Below are positions 25,701-32,692 of a DNA stretch of 64,000 bases, piece by piece. Each line of letters begins with the position of its first letter. Position 1 is the first letter of the stretch. A program made the position numbers and the translations under genes. The notes under the pieces are model-generated. The model was not told where the DNA came from, did no database searches, and saw only the letters and a program-made list of their open reading frames with translations. This stretch comes from Heliocidaris tuberculata (taxonomy: Eukaryota; Echinodermata; Echinoidea; Camarodonta; Echinometridae): the NCBI GenBank assembly GCA_025618425.1, contig CM046833.1:9961327-10025326 (forward strand), in the 5' to 3' direction.

Positions 25701-28700
25701 GATTTTTGTGAGGAGTTAAGTTTAGGTAAACCCTATAGTAGTGATGGGTCCAGGGTTGAGGATAGGAATTTGGTTAGTGTTAGAAATTGACTCCGGAGCA
25801 GCTGTCGCCATAGAATTGGTCGTACATTGAATTTCTATATTTTACATTTTTGTTGTTTTCCAAATTAAATTTCCGGTTTAATATGAAGGTGAACCTTGCC
25901 AACCTGCTGAACAAACCAATCATCCCCATCCTCATAGACCACACTCAGTGGCCTCCAGAAGGCGCGATGAGCATGCTGTTTGCGCAGCTCCTCTACATCC
26001 AGTTCTATAACGAGAAGGAATACGTGAGGGGGGAGAAGTTCTGGGACGACGCCAAGTTCTCGGAACTGTTGGGTCAGATTTCGTATCATGCAACCCCAGA
26101 TGAAAGCATGGTGTCTGATGGTATGAGAACAGAGCGTGGTTCATTCTAATATGCCGATACTTTGACTATTCCAGTAGATTGCCGAACACGTTCTTTAGAA
26201 TGTAATGAAACTCATTTTCAACATTCCCAGTAGAATTTCTGTCATAGGTTATAAAAACATGTACTAAAATCATCCCACTTTTGCACCAATCCAAAACACA
26301 CGTACCTCTAATTTATAAATATCGACGATATCACAAGACTTTTTAGTGCACCCCTCATTCTGGATTATCGCGATCCGCAAAATATCCGCGGACGGACGTG
26401 AAAATTACAAGTTTTCTTGGGATTATATGTACACATTTTGGCGCTAATGTGCTTTCATACGCCCTAGAGTTAGGGTTCGGATTGGGGTTAGGGTAGGGTA
26501 ACCCTTACCCTAACCCTATGGCATACAGCGAAAACATAGGGTGTACTAAAGCTCATTAGCACCCACATTTTGATAAGGAGTGAACCCCTCGGGAGTTTTA
26601 CTCTTCATTGACCATCATTCCCCTCATCCTACAGAGTACCGCAATTGGATCCCGCAAGTCGAAGACACTCCTGTCACTGTAAAGACAGTTTCCGAGGATG
26701 AGAAGAAGTCACCTGTGCAGCATGAGAGTCATCTTACAGTAAGGACGATAATTTTCAAAAGATTGTTATTGGAGTATTGAGAACGGATAATGCTTTGAAA
26801 TAAATTCCTATTGCACCTATGCCATTTTTTCTACATTTTCGTTAATATTTGAGATCATTAGCTAGGCCCAACATATTTTCATTTGGAATGATTGTTGAAA
26901 TTTTTTTTTTGTTGGTTGTACAGCACACTTAGAAAAATTGTCTTACTTCCTCGGTGGTCATTATTTAGAGCTACCAGAAAGAAAAAAAAAATAGTAAATT
27001 GAAAACTTTCCCGTTATATCTTTGAAATTTTTTTTTTATATAAAAAAAATAATTTAAAACATAAAAAAATGGATGGAATTTCAAGATTCTTTCTCCCTTC
27101 TTTTGCCCTACATTAGGTTTGCTTCATCCTTTGGATTCTAAGATGATGATGATGATGATAATGATGATTCTTCACAGCATTTATATGGCGCCATATTTAT
27201 GTTAACATTCAAAGGCCCAGATTCTTTAGCATTTCGTGCGGAAATATTAATTAAGATCTTGAATATTATAAACAAGTCAACTGGACTTACTTAGTTTTAG
27301 CTTGCGACGTTTCACGTCCACTCCGGAACGCTTCATCAGGCCGACTGATCTTTGGCGGCAATTGGTTGTTGACCCGTGACGAGGTCGAGGAACTTCGGAA
27401 AACGTCGAGGAATCTTCCGAACTGCCTAGTTGTAAGCCCCGGCTAGGTTGTGTCGTAGGCCCCCTCCTCGACCCCGTCACTGGTCAACAACCAATTGCCG
27501 CCAAAGATCAGTCGGCCTGATGAAGCGTCCCGGAGTGGATGTGAAACGTCGCAAGCTAAAACTAAGTAAGTCCAGTTGACTTGTTTATAATATTCAATGT
27601 TATACTACCTGGATGATTGAGAACATTCATAGATATAATAAAGGGTGACTAAAATAGAAAATTAATTGCCCATTTTTCGTAGGAAGGAGTCATCAGGAGC
27701 CAAAAAATATCTATCACACACTTTTTTATGCATTCAGTCGTATTTCATAATTATTTGAAAAGTACATTTTTGCTGATTTACACAGTCATAAGCCCCGCCC
27801 CTAAAAAACCCATCGAAGCGACATCATGATCACGTGATCTGTGACGTACGAGAAGTAAGGGAAAATATTCCACCAACCTATATACCATGCGCGCCCGCAG
27901 GCCCCGGCAGGCTCAGCCCGGTGCCGAGCATGACATTCACCGCATCGACCATTTGCATCGCATATCTTCGTGTGTTTAATTCCTCACAATAAATTTGATT
28001 TTGGGACACAATTTCATCAATAATGCCAAATCGGTGTATAGTTGCGGGCTGTAGCAAGACCCCTAAAGATGATGTAAGCCTACGTACATCATTTTCCTAA
28101 AGATGAAAATCTACGGAAATTGTGGCCGTAGAGGGATGTGCTGGCTATTACGTTGGTGTACGATCGACGGCAAACTCTGCTGAGCCACGTATGCAGCGCG
28201 GCCGGGCTTGGGCCCCGGGTGGGCTGCCGCACCAAAGCCATGTCAGTCCGGCCATCTAGTTACACTCATCATAGTCGTCACACGTACATACACGCAGTAT
28301 AACCAATCGTAATCCAATCCAATCCAATCTTTGCGCACTACCGAAAATGATTTTCATTGGTTAAGCTTTGCTTTGTGCCCGCGGGAAAATCTCAAAAGGC
28401 CTTGGGCATATTGAATATTTGGAATATCAGAGATTTTGGAGAGATTTTTTTTTTTTTACTTTCTATTTTGGGGGTTCAGCTTGAGAATTTGTTTATCAGA
28501 GTGAGACAGTCAGAATTGGGTGAATTGCGTGAGTCTCACGCTCAATGCGTGAGAGTTGGCAGCCCTGCATAATATATGGTCGAATTCCCTTTGCCACTGC
28601 ACTTGAGCTTCTTCTCTTTCGGGATCGATAAATCATCTGATAAATCAAAGTTCGTATCTGGCTCAAAAGAGTCCTCCAAATCGGACTCGCTATCACTATC

Positions 28701-31372
28701 CATCTCTCTAAGTTACTCGAAGAATTCAGCCAAAAATCTAAGTCAGTACTTGTACCGTATAGTACATGTAAAGCGAAGAAAAAAAAGGCGAGAGTACGAG
28801 TAAAAACAAACCAAACAAAAGCGTTCACCAGTCGCTTGGTACGAGGGGGAACATAGTTGCCGTACTAAAGATGTGTAGTACATTGCACAGACGCATAAAA
28901 CGGCTGTGTACGCGTTTAAGACCAATGCAAAACAACTGGGCGTTGTGGCGTGCGCCTGTAATCCAGCTAACAGTGGAAGTTATAAACTGATTCAGTACGT
29001 GGACCCAGGTTCGAGACTGAGTCACGTCTTTCGGATGGTGACGTTAAAGGTCGGTCCCAGACGTAAATAATCATATCTGATTGATACACGTCTGTAAAAA
29101 CCCAATTACACACACACATATCGTTCAGGAAGCTCAGATGGATGAGAACATTGTTCAAAGAAAAGTTAAAAAAAAACAAAACAAGAGCTGTATATTGGGG
29201 CAAAAGTGTTCACTGATCTTGTAGAAAATATATTGATAATGATTATTTACTCCTAAGACTATATTGATTAATTTCCCTTTTTCATAAATTGTCCCTTGAA
29301 CAGAGGGGTCAAATACCGCATTGTGTGTACAATGTTACATTGCCGCAGCCTGCAGATCTTGTGCCTCTTACTCTTCATACGTCACTTGGGGGTGTGACGT
29401 CAATTAGCCAATCAGCTCACGAGTTTTAAGGAACGGTCCCAAAACCTCTACTTTTCCCCCTTTTTCGCCAAAACGAGACATAATTTTGACAATCAATTGC
29501 CAGATTCGTGATTTGAAAGCAAAAATACATGGAAACAGCACCTTTTCTCTCTCTAATTTAGTCACCCTTTAAGATTCTACACCTCTTTCCTCCTTTGAGT
29601 CCATGCCGCTTCCATTTTTACTGCTGACTTTATCGTTTTCTTTTCAATTCAGGAGTCTTCAGAGCCCCCGTCCGTATTCATTTCATATCAGTGGGGCAAG
29701 CAGCCCGAGATCAAAAGACTGTTCTCACGTCTCACTGGTTTGGGCTTCCACTGCTGGCTGGATATCAATCAGATGGGTGGTGGGGATCCACTCTACTCTA
29801 AGATTGATAAAGGAGTTCGACATGCCAAGGTACGACATGGGTTTTCAACAATCTTGTCAAAAAGACTTTTAGATTGTATAATATATAGATTGACTTTTCG
29901 TTCAATTAGTTTTCAAGTTCATGTAATATATTTGTGGAAGGGGAGTGGGAAGAGGATGAGCAGGTGTTAGCAGGAGGATAAAACATCCTTTTGCCCCGAA
30001 AACTCCTGATTCATCGCTTCTAAAGTGATCCACATGGAAATGTGGAATCAAGTTTGTTTAAAGAAATATTAGCTCCAAAGAATCCACATTATTTTGCAGC
30101 ACTTGATAAATCCATAAAGGGCCCATATAGCTACTTTTCTACAGAGCTTAACAATTAATCATCCAACAAGATTAAAGCGATCAGGAATATTCAGTGAACA
30201 ATTTAGAATGCAAAATGAACAGCATTTCGTCATTAGAAATAGTTTGAAATGACTTGAACACAAATATATGCTTTGACATGGCTATCAGGTCGTCATTTCA
30301 TGTGTGACCCCAAAGTACGCCCTCTCCGCCAACTGTAGACGGGAGGTCAGCCTGTCGGACGCGCTCCGCAAACCCATCATCCCCCTGTTGCTTGAAGAAA
30401 TGACGTGGCCGCCAGAAGGACCAATGAGCATGACCTTTACTCAGCTACTATACATTGACTTTACCAAGGAGACCACTCAAGCAAGCTTCGAGGATGAAAA
30501 GTTCGATGAACTCGTTGAGAAGATTGGTAAGCATGCACAGCCGATGAGCGAAGGTGTACCTGCTGCGGAAGGGACGAGCGATGGAAAGTTGCGAACAACT
30601 ACGCCCAAACGAGAAGGAACATCAGCGAATAGTGATAATCAAAAATCAACATCTTCTGGTGATGTAAAAGAAGGTAATAATGTCGTATCAGCAAAGCTGC
30701 TTTCATCAAACATGTACTTTTTTGGTCAACGGGGACAGATCACCCATAAATAAGTTAATTTATGTACAGCTAGTACGTACAAAATCACCCCCCCCCCCCC
30801 CTCGGAAAACAACAACAAGAAGCAAACAAACACTTTCCCCGGTATTCTACGGGTTGACGTTAAAGCACTATGAACAAAGGATAACATAAACACTCCGGGA
30901 ACATTTTAGAGATTTTTGTACGAAAACACAATATTATTAGGGCTTCTACTTTCATTAGATTTCTAAACGGATATAAAGCTCTTCAAAAACCACTGGGACA
31001 TTACTTAGGGACAAAACATGACGGATGTGGGTGTGTAAATAATTTGCTTATAAGATTCCGAAACTAAATTGAAAAAGTAGTAAAGTGTATTTTTAACAGC
31101 TTTAAAGGACAGCACACAATATGTAATTTATCTTGACATAGTAAGACAGTTATGTTTTAGATGTATCATGATGATTCATAAAAAAATTTTGGTCAGTCGC
31201 TTCCGCTGAAACACGATTTGTTTTTGTTTTTCTTTATATCATATTCTTATGTCAAATTTCAGGGAAACATGCATCTCCAGTCGGCGACGATGTCCAGTCT
31301 AGAGATAGCAACTCTTCGCGGCCTCCGTCCGGGAAAAGGAACAAAAAATCTTCGGCATGTTTGCTTCTTTGA
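12399..31372 (+). CDS. ARM-like/coiled-coil/Death/TIR-TIR/CaaX protein, 18 exons, 1144 aa
   Basis: The joined coding sequence is 3435 bp; all 17 junctions agree in phase and use GT-AG. Predicted layout: residues 1-552, a nearly all-helical ARM/HEAT-like region whose later part recalls the Melted/VEPH1 armadillo-like fold (tentative); 553-630, acidic coiled coil; about 640-722, Death domain (DWRFLAVRLGYSGEDIRNWA, then a TYAVLSALEDMGRTDAAEII helix pair); TIR1 about 737-875 (VFLSYQW, CWMDIGQMGGGD, WPPEGAMSM); linker; TIR2 about 925-1063 (VFISYQW, CWLDINQMGGGD, WPPEGPMSM); a Ser/Thr-rich tail; C-terminus GKRNKKSSACLLL. E809 and E999 align with the SARM1 NADase glutamate. A role as a cytosolic, membrane-anchored immune or NAD+-cleaving signalling protein is inferred. 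There is no signal peptide or membrane span. No close AATAAA was seen; the first I noticed is at 32601. Confidence 0.88.
12569..13411 (+). other. TIR gene intron 1
   Basis: It holds a GA-rich microsatellite (12664-12712) and a G-run at 13170-13185, and otherwise nothing recognisable. Small open frames (12786-13192) lack any domain. Confidence 0.6.
13412..13532 (+). CDS. TIR gene exon 2 (aa 57-97)
   Basis: The acceptor is TTTTTGTACAG and the donor AAG|GTAATG. The exon encodes a Lys/Glu-rich helix with three Cys-containing turns (EICIECMKKK). It ends in phase 0. Confidence 0.85.
14189..14361 (+). CDS. TIR gene exon 3 (aa 98-155)
   Basis: The acceptor is TTTTGTTAG and the donor AG|GTGAGT. The exon includes the charged loop WVPTDREKRDMEQGEEKN before another helix. 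It ends two bases into a codon, which exon 4 completes. Confidence 0.85.
14535..14876. mobile_element. MITE in TIR gene intron 3
   Basis: The inverted ends are GGCCCGTATTCTTGAAAG and CTTTCAAGAATAAGGGCC. Subterminal inverted matches (CCAGGCTTAA) lie inside both ends. It is 342 bp and non-coding; no clear target duplication was found. Confidence 0.8.
15104..15233 (+). CDS. TIR gene exon 4 (aa 155-198)
   Basis: The acceptor is TCTTTCGTTGCAG and the donor GAG|GTAAAA. It encodes the amphipathic helices VAGAFLRLLTSCM and HIVVALGIVE. Confidence 0.85.
15234..16177 (+). other. TIR gene intron 4
   Basis: AT-rich, with no element identified. A short ATC/GTC repeat precedes exon 5 (16108-16150). Open frames at 15054-15599 beyond exon 4 are intronic. 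Confidence 0.5.
16178..16326 (+). CDS. TIR gene exon 5 (aa 199-248)
   Basis: The acceptor is CTTGATTATCAG and the donor CG|GTAAGT. It encodes LIPDVLEAFLKWIRR and an acidic segment DIDFEDFEGN. The open frame continues upstream into ATC repeats that are intronic. Confidence 0.85.
16643..16822. mobile_element. MITE in TIR gene intron 5
   Basis: The inverted arms are long: GAGCTGGTCACATTTTCCGA with GATAACGATAACGAGATTTT on the left, mirrored on the right by AAAATCTCGTTATCGTTATC and AAATGTGACCAGCCC. It is about 180 bp and non-coding. Confidence 0.82.
17179..17292. repeat. (TA)n - poly-T - (TTC)n - poly-G tract
   Basis: A TA repeat of about 58 bp followed by T, TTC and G runs in intron 5. The open frames across it read Ile-Tyr repeats and are artefacts. 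Confidence 0.95.
17661..17796 (+). CDS. TIR gene exon 6 (aa 248-293)
   Basis: The acceptor is TTTTACCTCAG and the donor AAG|GTAACT. It encodes PLKSLMEYCAEQ and LSIHGNIVRKIISGFIM, which resemble armadillo-like helices. Confidence 0.85.
17840..17950. repeat. AAC/AAT/GAT microsatellite
   Basis: A compound trinucleotide tract directly downstream of exon 6 in intron 6, non-coding in this model. Confidence 0.9.
18139..18224 (-). mobile_element. tRNA-derived SINE head or tRNA relic, antisense
   Basis: On the minus strand TATAGTGGTTAATTC (A-box) is followed by GGGTTCGAATCTC (B-box), with a tRNA-like interval that could form an anticodon arm (ACTCTCAATCCATGGGTTGA). The acceptor stem does not close, so it is probably a SINE relic. 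Confidence 0.65.
18225..19399 (+). other. rest of TIR gene intron 6
   Basis: Two diverged direct repeats of about 240 bp (about 18560-18760 and 18850-19030) share AGGCAG...CTCAAATT-like segments and a 'GTATGACAATTTCAT'/'GTATGGAAATTTCAT' motif. A TTTA/TTGA and poly-T/poly-G tract lies at 19050-19147. Confidence 0.5.
19400..19604 (+). CDS. TIR gene exon 7 (aa 294-362)
   Basis: The acceptor is GATCTCTTCAG and the donor GGTC|GTGAGT. It encodes LYQDLIPYVVKLLTCD and VAAEAIGKPDVYQNGELL, typical of HEAT/ARM helical hairpins. It ends one base into a Leu codon. Confidence 0.85.
19795..20361. mobile_element. fold-back element in TIR gene intron 7
   Basis: The left arm GGCAGTATTTGAGCGTCAAG (within 19795-19845) is mirrored by CTTGACGCTCAAATACTGCC (within 20312-20360), and pairing extends about 48 bp with few mismatches. 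The interior has two diverged GTTGGCCAA segments. No transposase is visible. Confidence 0.75.
20595..20843 (-). CDS. unrecognised antisense ORF in intron 7
   Basis: This 82-codon frame contains the stretches HEAEIIDPANLKKLPEGPRG and HVLSDLGLVGFPTTMPG. It is richer in GC than its surroundings and looks codon-like, but I recognise no domain. It could be an exon relic of a transposon or a nested gene. There is no convincing promoter or partner exon. Confidence 0.2.
   Translation of the reverse strand: MLSLKMTKAKEKDVINKAPGHHSKPTAHEAEIIDPANLKKLPEGPRGRHVLSDLGLVGFPTTMPGATTPTHPPHLRCYPRSI
21405..21550 (+). CDS. TIR gene exon 8 (aa 362-410)
   Basis: The acceptor is TACCTCTTCACAG and the donor GAG|GTGTGA (slightly weak). 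It encodes ALNSIFQFNPEVVLSRID and YLFMLLYDVSKQNSE helices. Confidence 0.85.
21624..21808. mobile_element. 185-bp MITE, family B copy 1
   Basis: The terminal inverted repeats are about 34 bp, starting ACACGATAAAAACTACTTTC. The flanks share CCTCTA (6 bp) as a likely target duplication. A copy of identical length lies at 47191-47375. Confidence 0.87.
21951..22268 (+). other. rest of TIR gene intron 8
   Basis: Contains a G-run (21957-21971) and AT-rich sequence. Nothing else is supportable. Confidence 0.5.
22269..22478 (+). CDS. TIR gene exon 9 (aa 411-480)
   Basis: The acceptor is TTGTCGCTTCAG and the donor GAG|GTACAG. It encodes VPHIDLMFEDVCHPSLVHF and CKTIASVGRLSE. Together with exon 8 this gives the pattern that recalls the Melted/VEPH1 armadillo-like fold. 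Confidence 0.85.
22685..22770. repeat. (GA)n tract in intron 9
   Basis: Two GA-rich blocks separated by a short spacer. The Ser/Leu-rich antisense frames across it are shadows. Confidence 0.9.
22894..23111 (+). CDS. TIR gene exon 10 (aa 481-553)
   Basis: The acceptor is CATTTTTTCAG and the donor AG|GTAAGC. It encodes AARCLKILFTKIKSIEPMW and the last helices of the N-terminal region (VQGLIDFLEGRR). Confidence 0.85.
23362..23593 (+). CDS. TIR gene exon 11, coiled coil (aa 553-630)
   Basis: The acceptor TGTTATGTTAG is weak but is the only one seen that keeps phase; the nearer CTAG at 23367-23370 would break the frame. The donor is AAG|GTAAAA. The product has a heptad pattern rich in Glu, Asp and Val (repeated E-D-I-x-x-L/V) and should form an acidic coiled coil. 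Confidence 0.78.
23718..23958. mobile_element. diverged G/C-core element in intron 11
   Basis: It shares with the hAT-like copies at 6186 and 58058 the internal blocks TTGCTTGTCAGAGAATTATG and GAGGGCTGGCGAGA, plus G and C runs. The ends (CACTAGCGTACCTAAGGG and GCCTTCGCCACTGG) are degraded and no target duplication was found. Confidence 0.55.
24441..24714 (+). CDS. TIR gene exon 12, Death domain (aa 631-722)
   Basis: The acceptor is TACTCCACAG and the donor GCAG|GTTTGA. The entire Death domain sits in this exon: W654, the LAVRLGYSGEDIRNW core, DPTMAILAEWYTTH, and LEDMGRTDAAEIIT. The W-x-x-LA-x-x-LG-x-S and D-x-x-W spacing is characteristic of the family. Confidence 0.88.
25052..25314 (+). CDS. 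TIR gene exon 13, TIR1 N-terminal part (aa 722-809)
   Basis: The acceptor is GTAATAAACAG and the donor GAG|GTAGCC. It holds strand A (VFLSYQWD), the BB-loop region (CWMDIGQMGGGDQLF), strand C (VVLCMVTEKYS) and ends exactly at E809, the predicted catalytic Glu in NCNKE. Confidence 0.88.
25889..26120 (+). CDS. TIR gene exon 14, TIR1 C-terminal part (aa 810-887)
   Basis: The acceptor is ATATGAAG, non-optimal with A at -3, but the protein continues the TIR fold directly: LANLLNKPIIPILID, WPPEGAMSMLF, LLYIQFY. The donor is GATG|GTATGA. Confidence 0.83.
26450..26520. repeat. telomere-like interspersed (TTAGGG/CCCTAA) motif
   Basis: A few TTAGGG-type units in both orientations form a short palindrome in intron 14. 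It is too short and impure to be a telomeric array. Similar CCTAA units lie at 14880-14945. Confidence 0.6.
26635..26738 (+). CDS. TIR gene exon 15, inter-TIR linker (aa 887-921)
   Basis: The acceptor is CATCCTACAG and the donor ACA|GTAAGG. It encodes a polar linker (VKTVSEDEKKSPVQHESH) with no domain. The next intron, at 2.9 kb, is the longest and the richest in insertions. Confidence 0.78.
27306..27339 (-). ncRNA. hammerhead-ribozyme-like core, left arm
   Basis: Minus-strand CTGATGA, then a predicted stem II CGTTC/GGACG with loop CGGAGT, then GAAAC and GTC. The conserved CUGANGA and GAAA boxes are intact and stem II is fully paired, including one G-U. Stems I and III are not established. 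Confidence 0.5.
27517..27550 (+). ncRNA. hammerhead-ribozyme-like core, right arm
   Basis: Plus-strand CTGATGA, stem II CGTCC/GGATG with loop CGGAGT, then GAAAC and GTC. Compared with the left-arm copy, two stem positions differ, yet each copy still pairs through a G-U wobble. Confidence 0.5.
28023..28131 (+). pseudogene. THAP-domain relic
   Basis: ATG opens MPNRCIVAGCSKTPKDDVSL, the first half of a THAP zinc finger with its paired cysteines C5 and C10. After a 4-base insertion (CGTA, near 28083-28086) the frame resumes as HHFPKDENLRKLW, the expected FPKD helix, and then a stop. The distal CxxH is absent. It may derive from a THAP9/P-element-type transposase or a THAP gene; it is non-functional and lies in intron 15. 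Confidence 0.75.
28570..28703 (-). pseudogene. acidic coding-like fragment
   Basis: The minus strand opens MDSDSESDLEDSFEPDTNF and continues DLSDDLSIPKEKKLKCSG. Such Asp/Ser-rich starts occur in several transposase families. I cannot assign it, and no downstream domain is visible. Confidence 0.25.
28937..29075 (+). mobile_element. SINE with 7SL/SRP-RNA-like head
   Basis: The head GGGCGTTGTGGCGTGCGCC followed by TGTAATCCAGCTA closely resembles the 5' Alu domain of 7SL RNA, and CCCAGGTTCGAGACTGAG supplies a B-box-like element about 45 bp later. The 3' part (CTTTCGGATGGTGACGTTAA, GGTCGGTCCCAGACG) resembles a conserved tail found in many invertebrate SINEs. The unit is short, non-coding and intronic. 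Confidence 0.6.
29076..29652 (+). other. 3' end of TIR gene intron 15
   Basis: AT-rich, with nothing recognisable except the acceptor polypyrimidine tract before 29653. Confidence 0.4.
29653..29829 (+). CDS. TIR gene exon 16, TIR2 N-terminal part (aa 922-980)
   Basis: The acceptor is TTTTCAATTCAG and the donor AAG|GTACGA. It encodes VFISYQWGKQPEI, GFHCWLDINQMGGGD and IDKGVRHAK. The exon stops before strand C, unlike the TIR1 exon, which runs through it. Confidence 0.87.
30289..30673 (+). CDS. TIR gene exon 17, TIR2 C-terminal part and tail (aa 981-1109)
   Basis: The acceptor is GGCTATCAG and the donor GAAG|GTAATA. It encodes VVISCVTPKYALSANCRRE with E999 at the catalytic position, KPIIPLLLEEMTWPPEG and YIDF, then a Ser/Thr/Lys-rich tail. 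Read-through of the donor stays open to a stop at 30751-30753. Confidence 0.87.
30674..30753 (+). other. possible retained-intron alternative C-terminus
   Basis: If the exon 17 donor is not used, 25 more codons follow (starting GNNVVSAKLLSSN) before a stop. The product would lack the CLLL lipidation box, so retention could give a soluble form. This rests only on the open frame. Confidence 0.3.
31263..31372 (+). CDS. TIR gene exon 18, CaaX tail (aa 1109-1144)
   Basis: The acceptor is TATGTCAAATTTCAG. This last exon ends GKRNKKSSACLLL-stop: a basic patch followed by CLLL, the form of CaaX box normally modified by geranylgeranyl transferase I. The phase matches exon 17 exactly. Confidence 0.82.
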
Positions 31373-32692
31373 TGGTGGTTTACAAAAGATTTTAAACTTT
31401 AAACGCGCCAGGATTTACATGTAGATGGCTGTGTCAAACCAGTTCTGGTGTTTGTATTATGTCTAATTCCCCCCCCCCCTTTCCTACTTTTGCGAGGACC
31501 GTACGGTAAATCAATTCATGATTCTTAAATATGATATTTATTTACAGCAGGGTGAAGGATACTGGAATGAAACTTGTTAGATATGATGTTAAATATTGTA
31601 CTGTTTGCATTAAAAGATTTATATGTCAGGTATTTAAACGTTCCGTCCATGATCATGATCCATTGAATTCTAGTGTAAATAAGTCAAGAGAACGCCAAAT
31701 TCGTGCAGTCGTTCAAATTTCATCTGTCAACGTCATAAACTTGTCGCATGACAGCCACACAGAGGTTCGTGCAAATCGGGTGCTCACACACATACACACA
31801 CCCACACCCCTACACAAAGGCACACACACACACACACACACGCGCATACGCACATATCATGAAAGTTTGGTCTAAACTTTTCAGCTGCTTCTCGTCATAT
31901 CTTAAATATGGGGCATTTAAAATTAATTCCTTATTAGCAGGGCCCATTTCCCGTATGATATTCTTACAAACTAACTTTTGAAAATGAGAAAGCTCATTTT
32001 TTTCATCTTTACCACAACTAAAACTTCTTTTTTAGAAAAAAGAAAAAAATCATTGCATGTGGAAACAACCAGCCCTTCTGTCTATTAGGGCGGGATGTAT
32101 GCCCTCGACACAAAATTCTCCGGATAGACGTCAATGCCCGCGGACACACTCTCATCCTTCTCTTCACACATAACAACAGGAAACAGAAATGCAAACATGA
32201 AACTGAAAGAAATGATACTGACGCTTATTTTATTTCGAAAGTGAAACAAAGAGAAGAGGCAAGTTTATATTACCATTATCACACTCTGTAGTCAAATCAT
32301 ACCCTTCCTGGGTCCCAACAAGTTATTAAGTTGAAGGGAAAGAACTTTTTTTAAGCAGTGTGTAATAATTCATATGCATAATTACGTAATTTTGATAGCA
32401 CACACGTGACCCCAAAACATGTTTCCTGTCAAAAGCTAACTTGTATGTGTCCTACATCTCACAAAATACCAATAGCAAATTGCAGATATGATTACTAGTA
32501 TTGGTCACACACGTGAGCTGAGTGCAGAGTGTCAAGTGTATAACTAAGCATGTCATGAATGCACTCTTTTTGGTCCTATTATTGCTTAGTTTCTTGACCT
32601 AATAAATAATTCGGCTTTCACTCAGTGATCATGCTAAATCGTCAGAGTTCAGTTATGTAGCCCTATACGATAAGATCAAAGTGTACTTATAG
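31373..32692. other. 3' flank of TIR gene
   Basis: It presumably includes the 3' UTR. Only a CA microsatellite (about 31785-31845) and a candidate AATAAA at 32601-32606 were noticed. Open frames here are uninformative. Confidence 0.45.

Larger units (their letters stand above)
27259..27599. mobile_element. fold-back element carrying two inverted hammerhead-like motifs
   Basis: The arms of about 120 bp (AATATTATAAACAAGTCAAC to GGTTGTTGACC and its complement) flank a centre of about 100 bp. Each arm contains a CTGATGA...GAAAC motif. Such motifs occur in the terminal repeats of Penelope-like retroelements, so this may be a remnant of two inverted repeats of one. It lies in intron 15. Confidence 0.75.

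Noticed and set aside
28937..29075. A working SRP RNA gene
   Set aside because: Only the Alu-like head is recognisable; the S domain is absent and a SINE-type tail follows.
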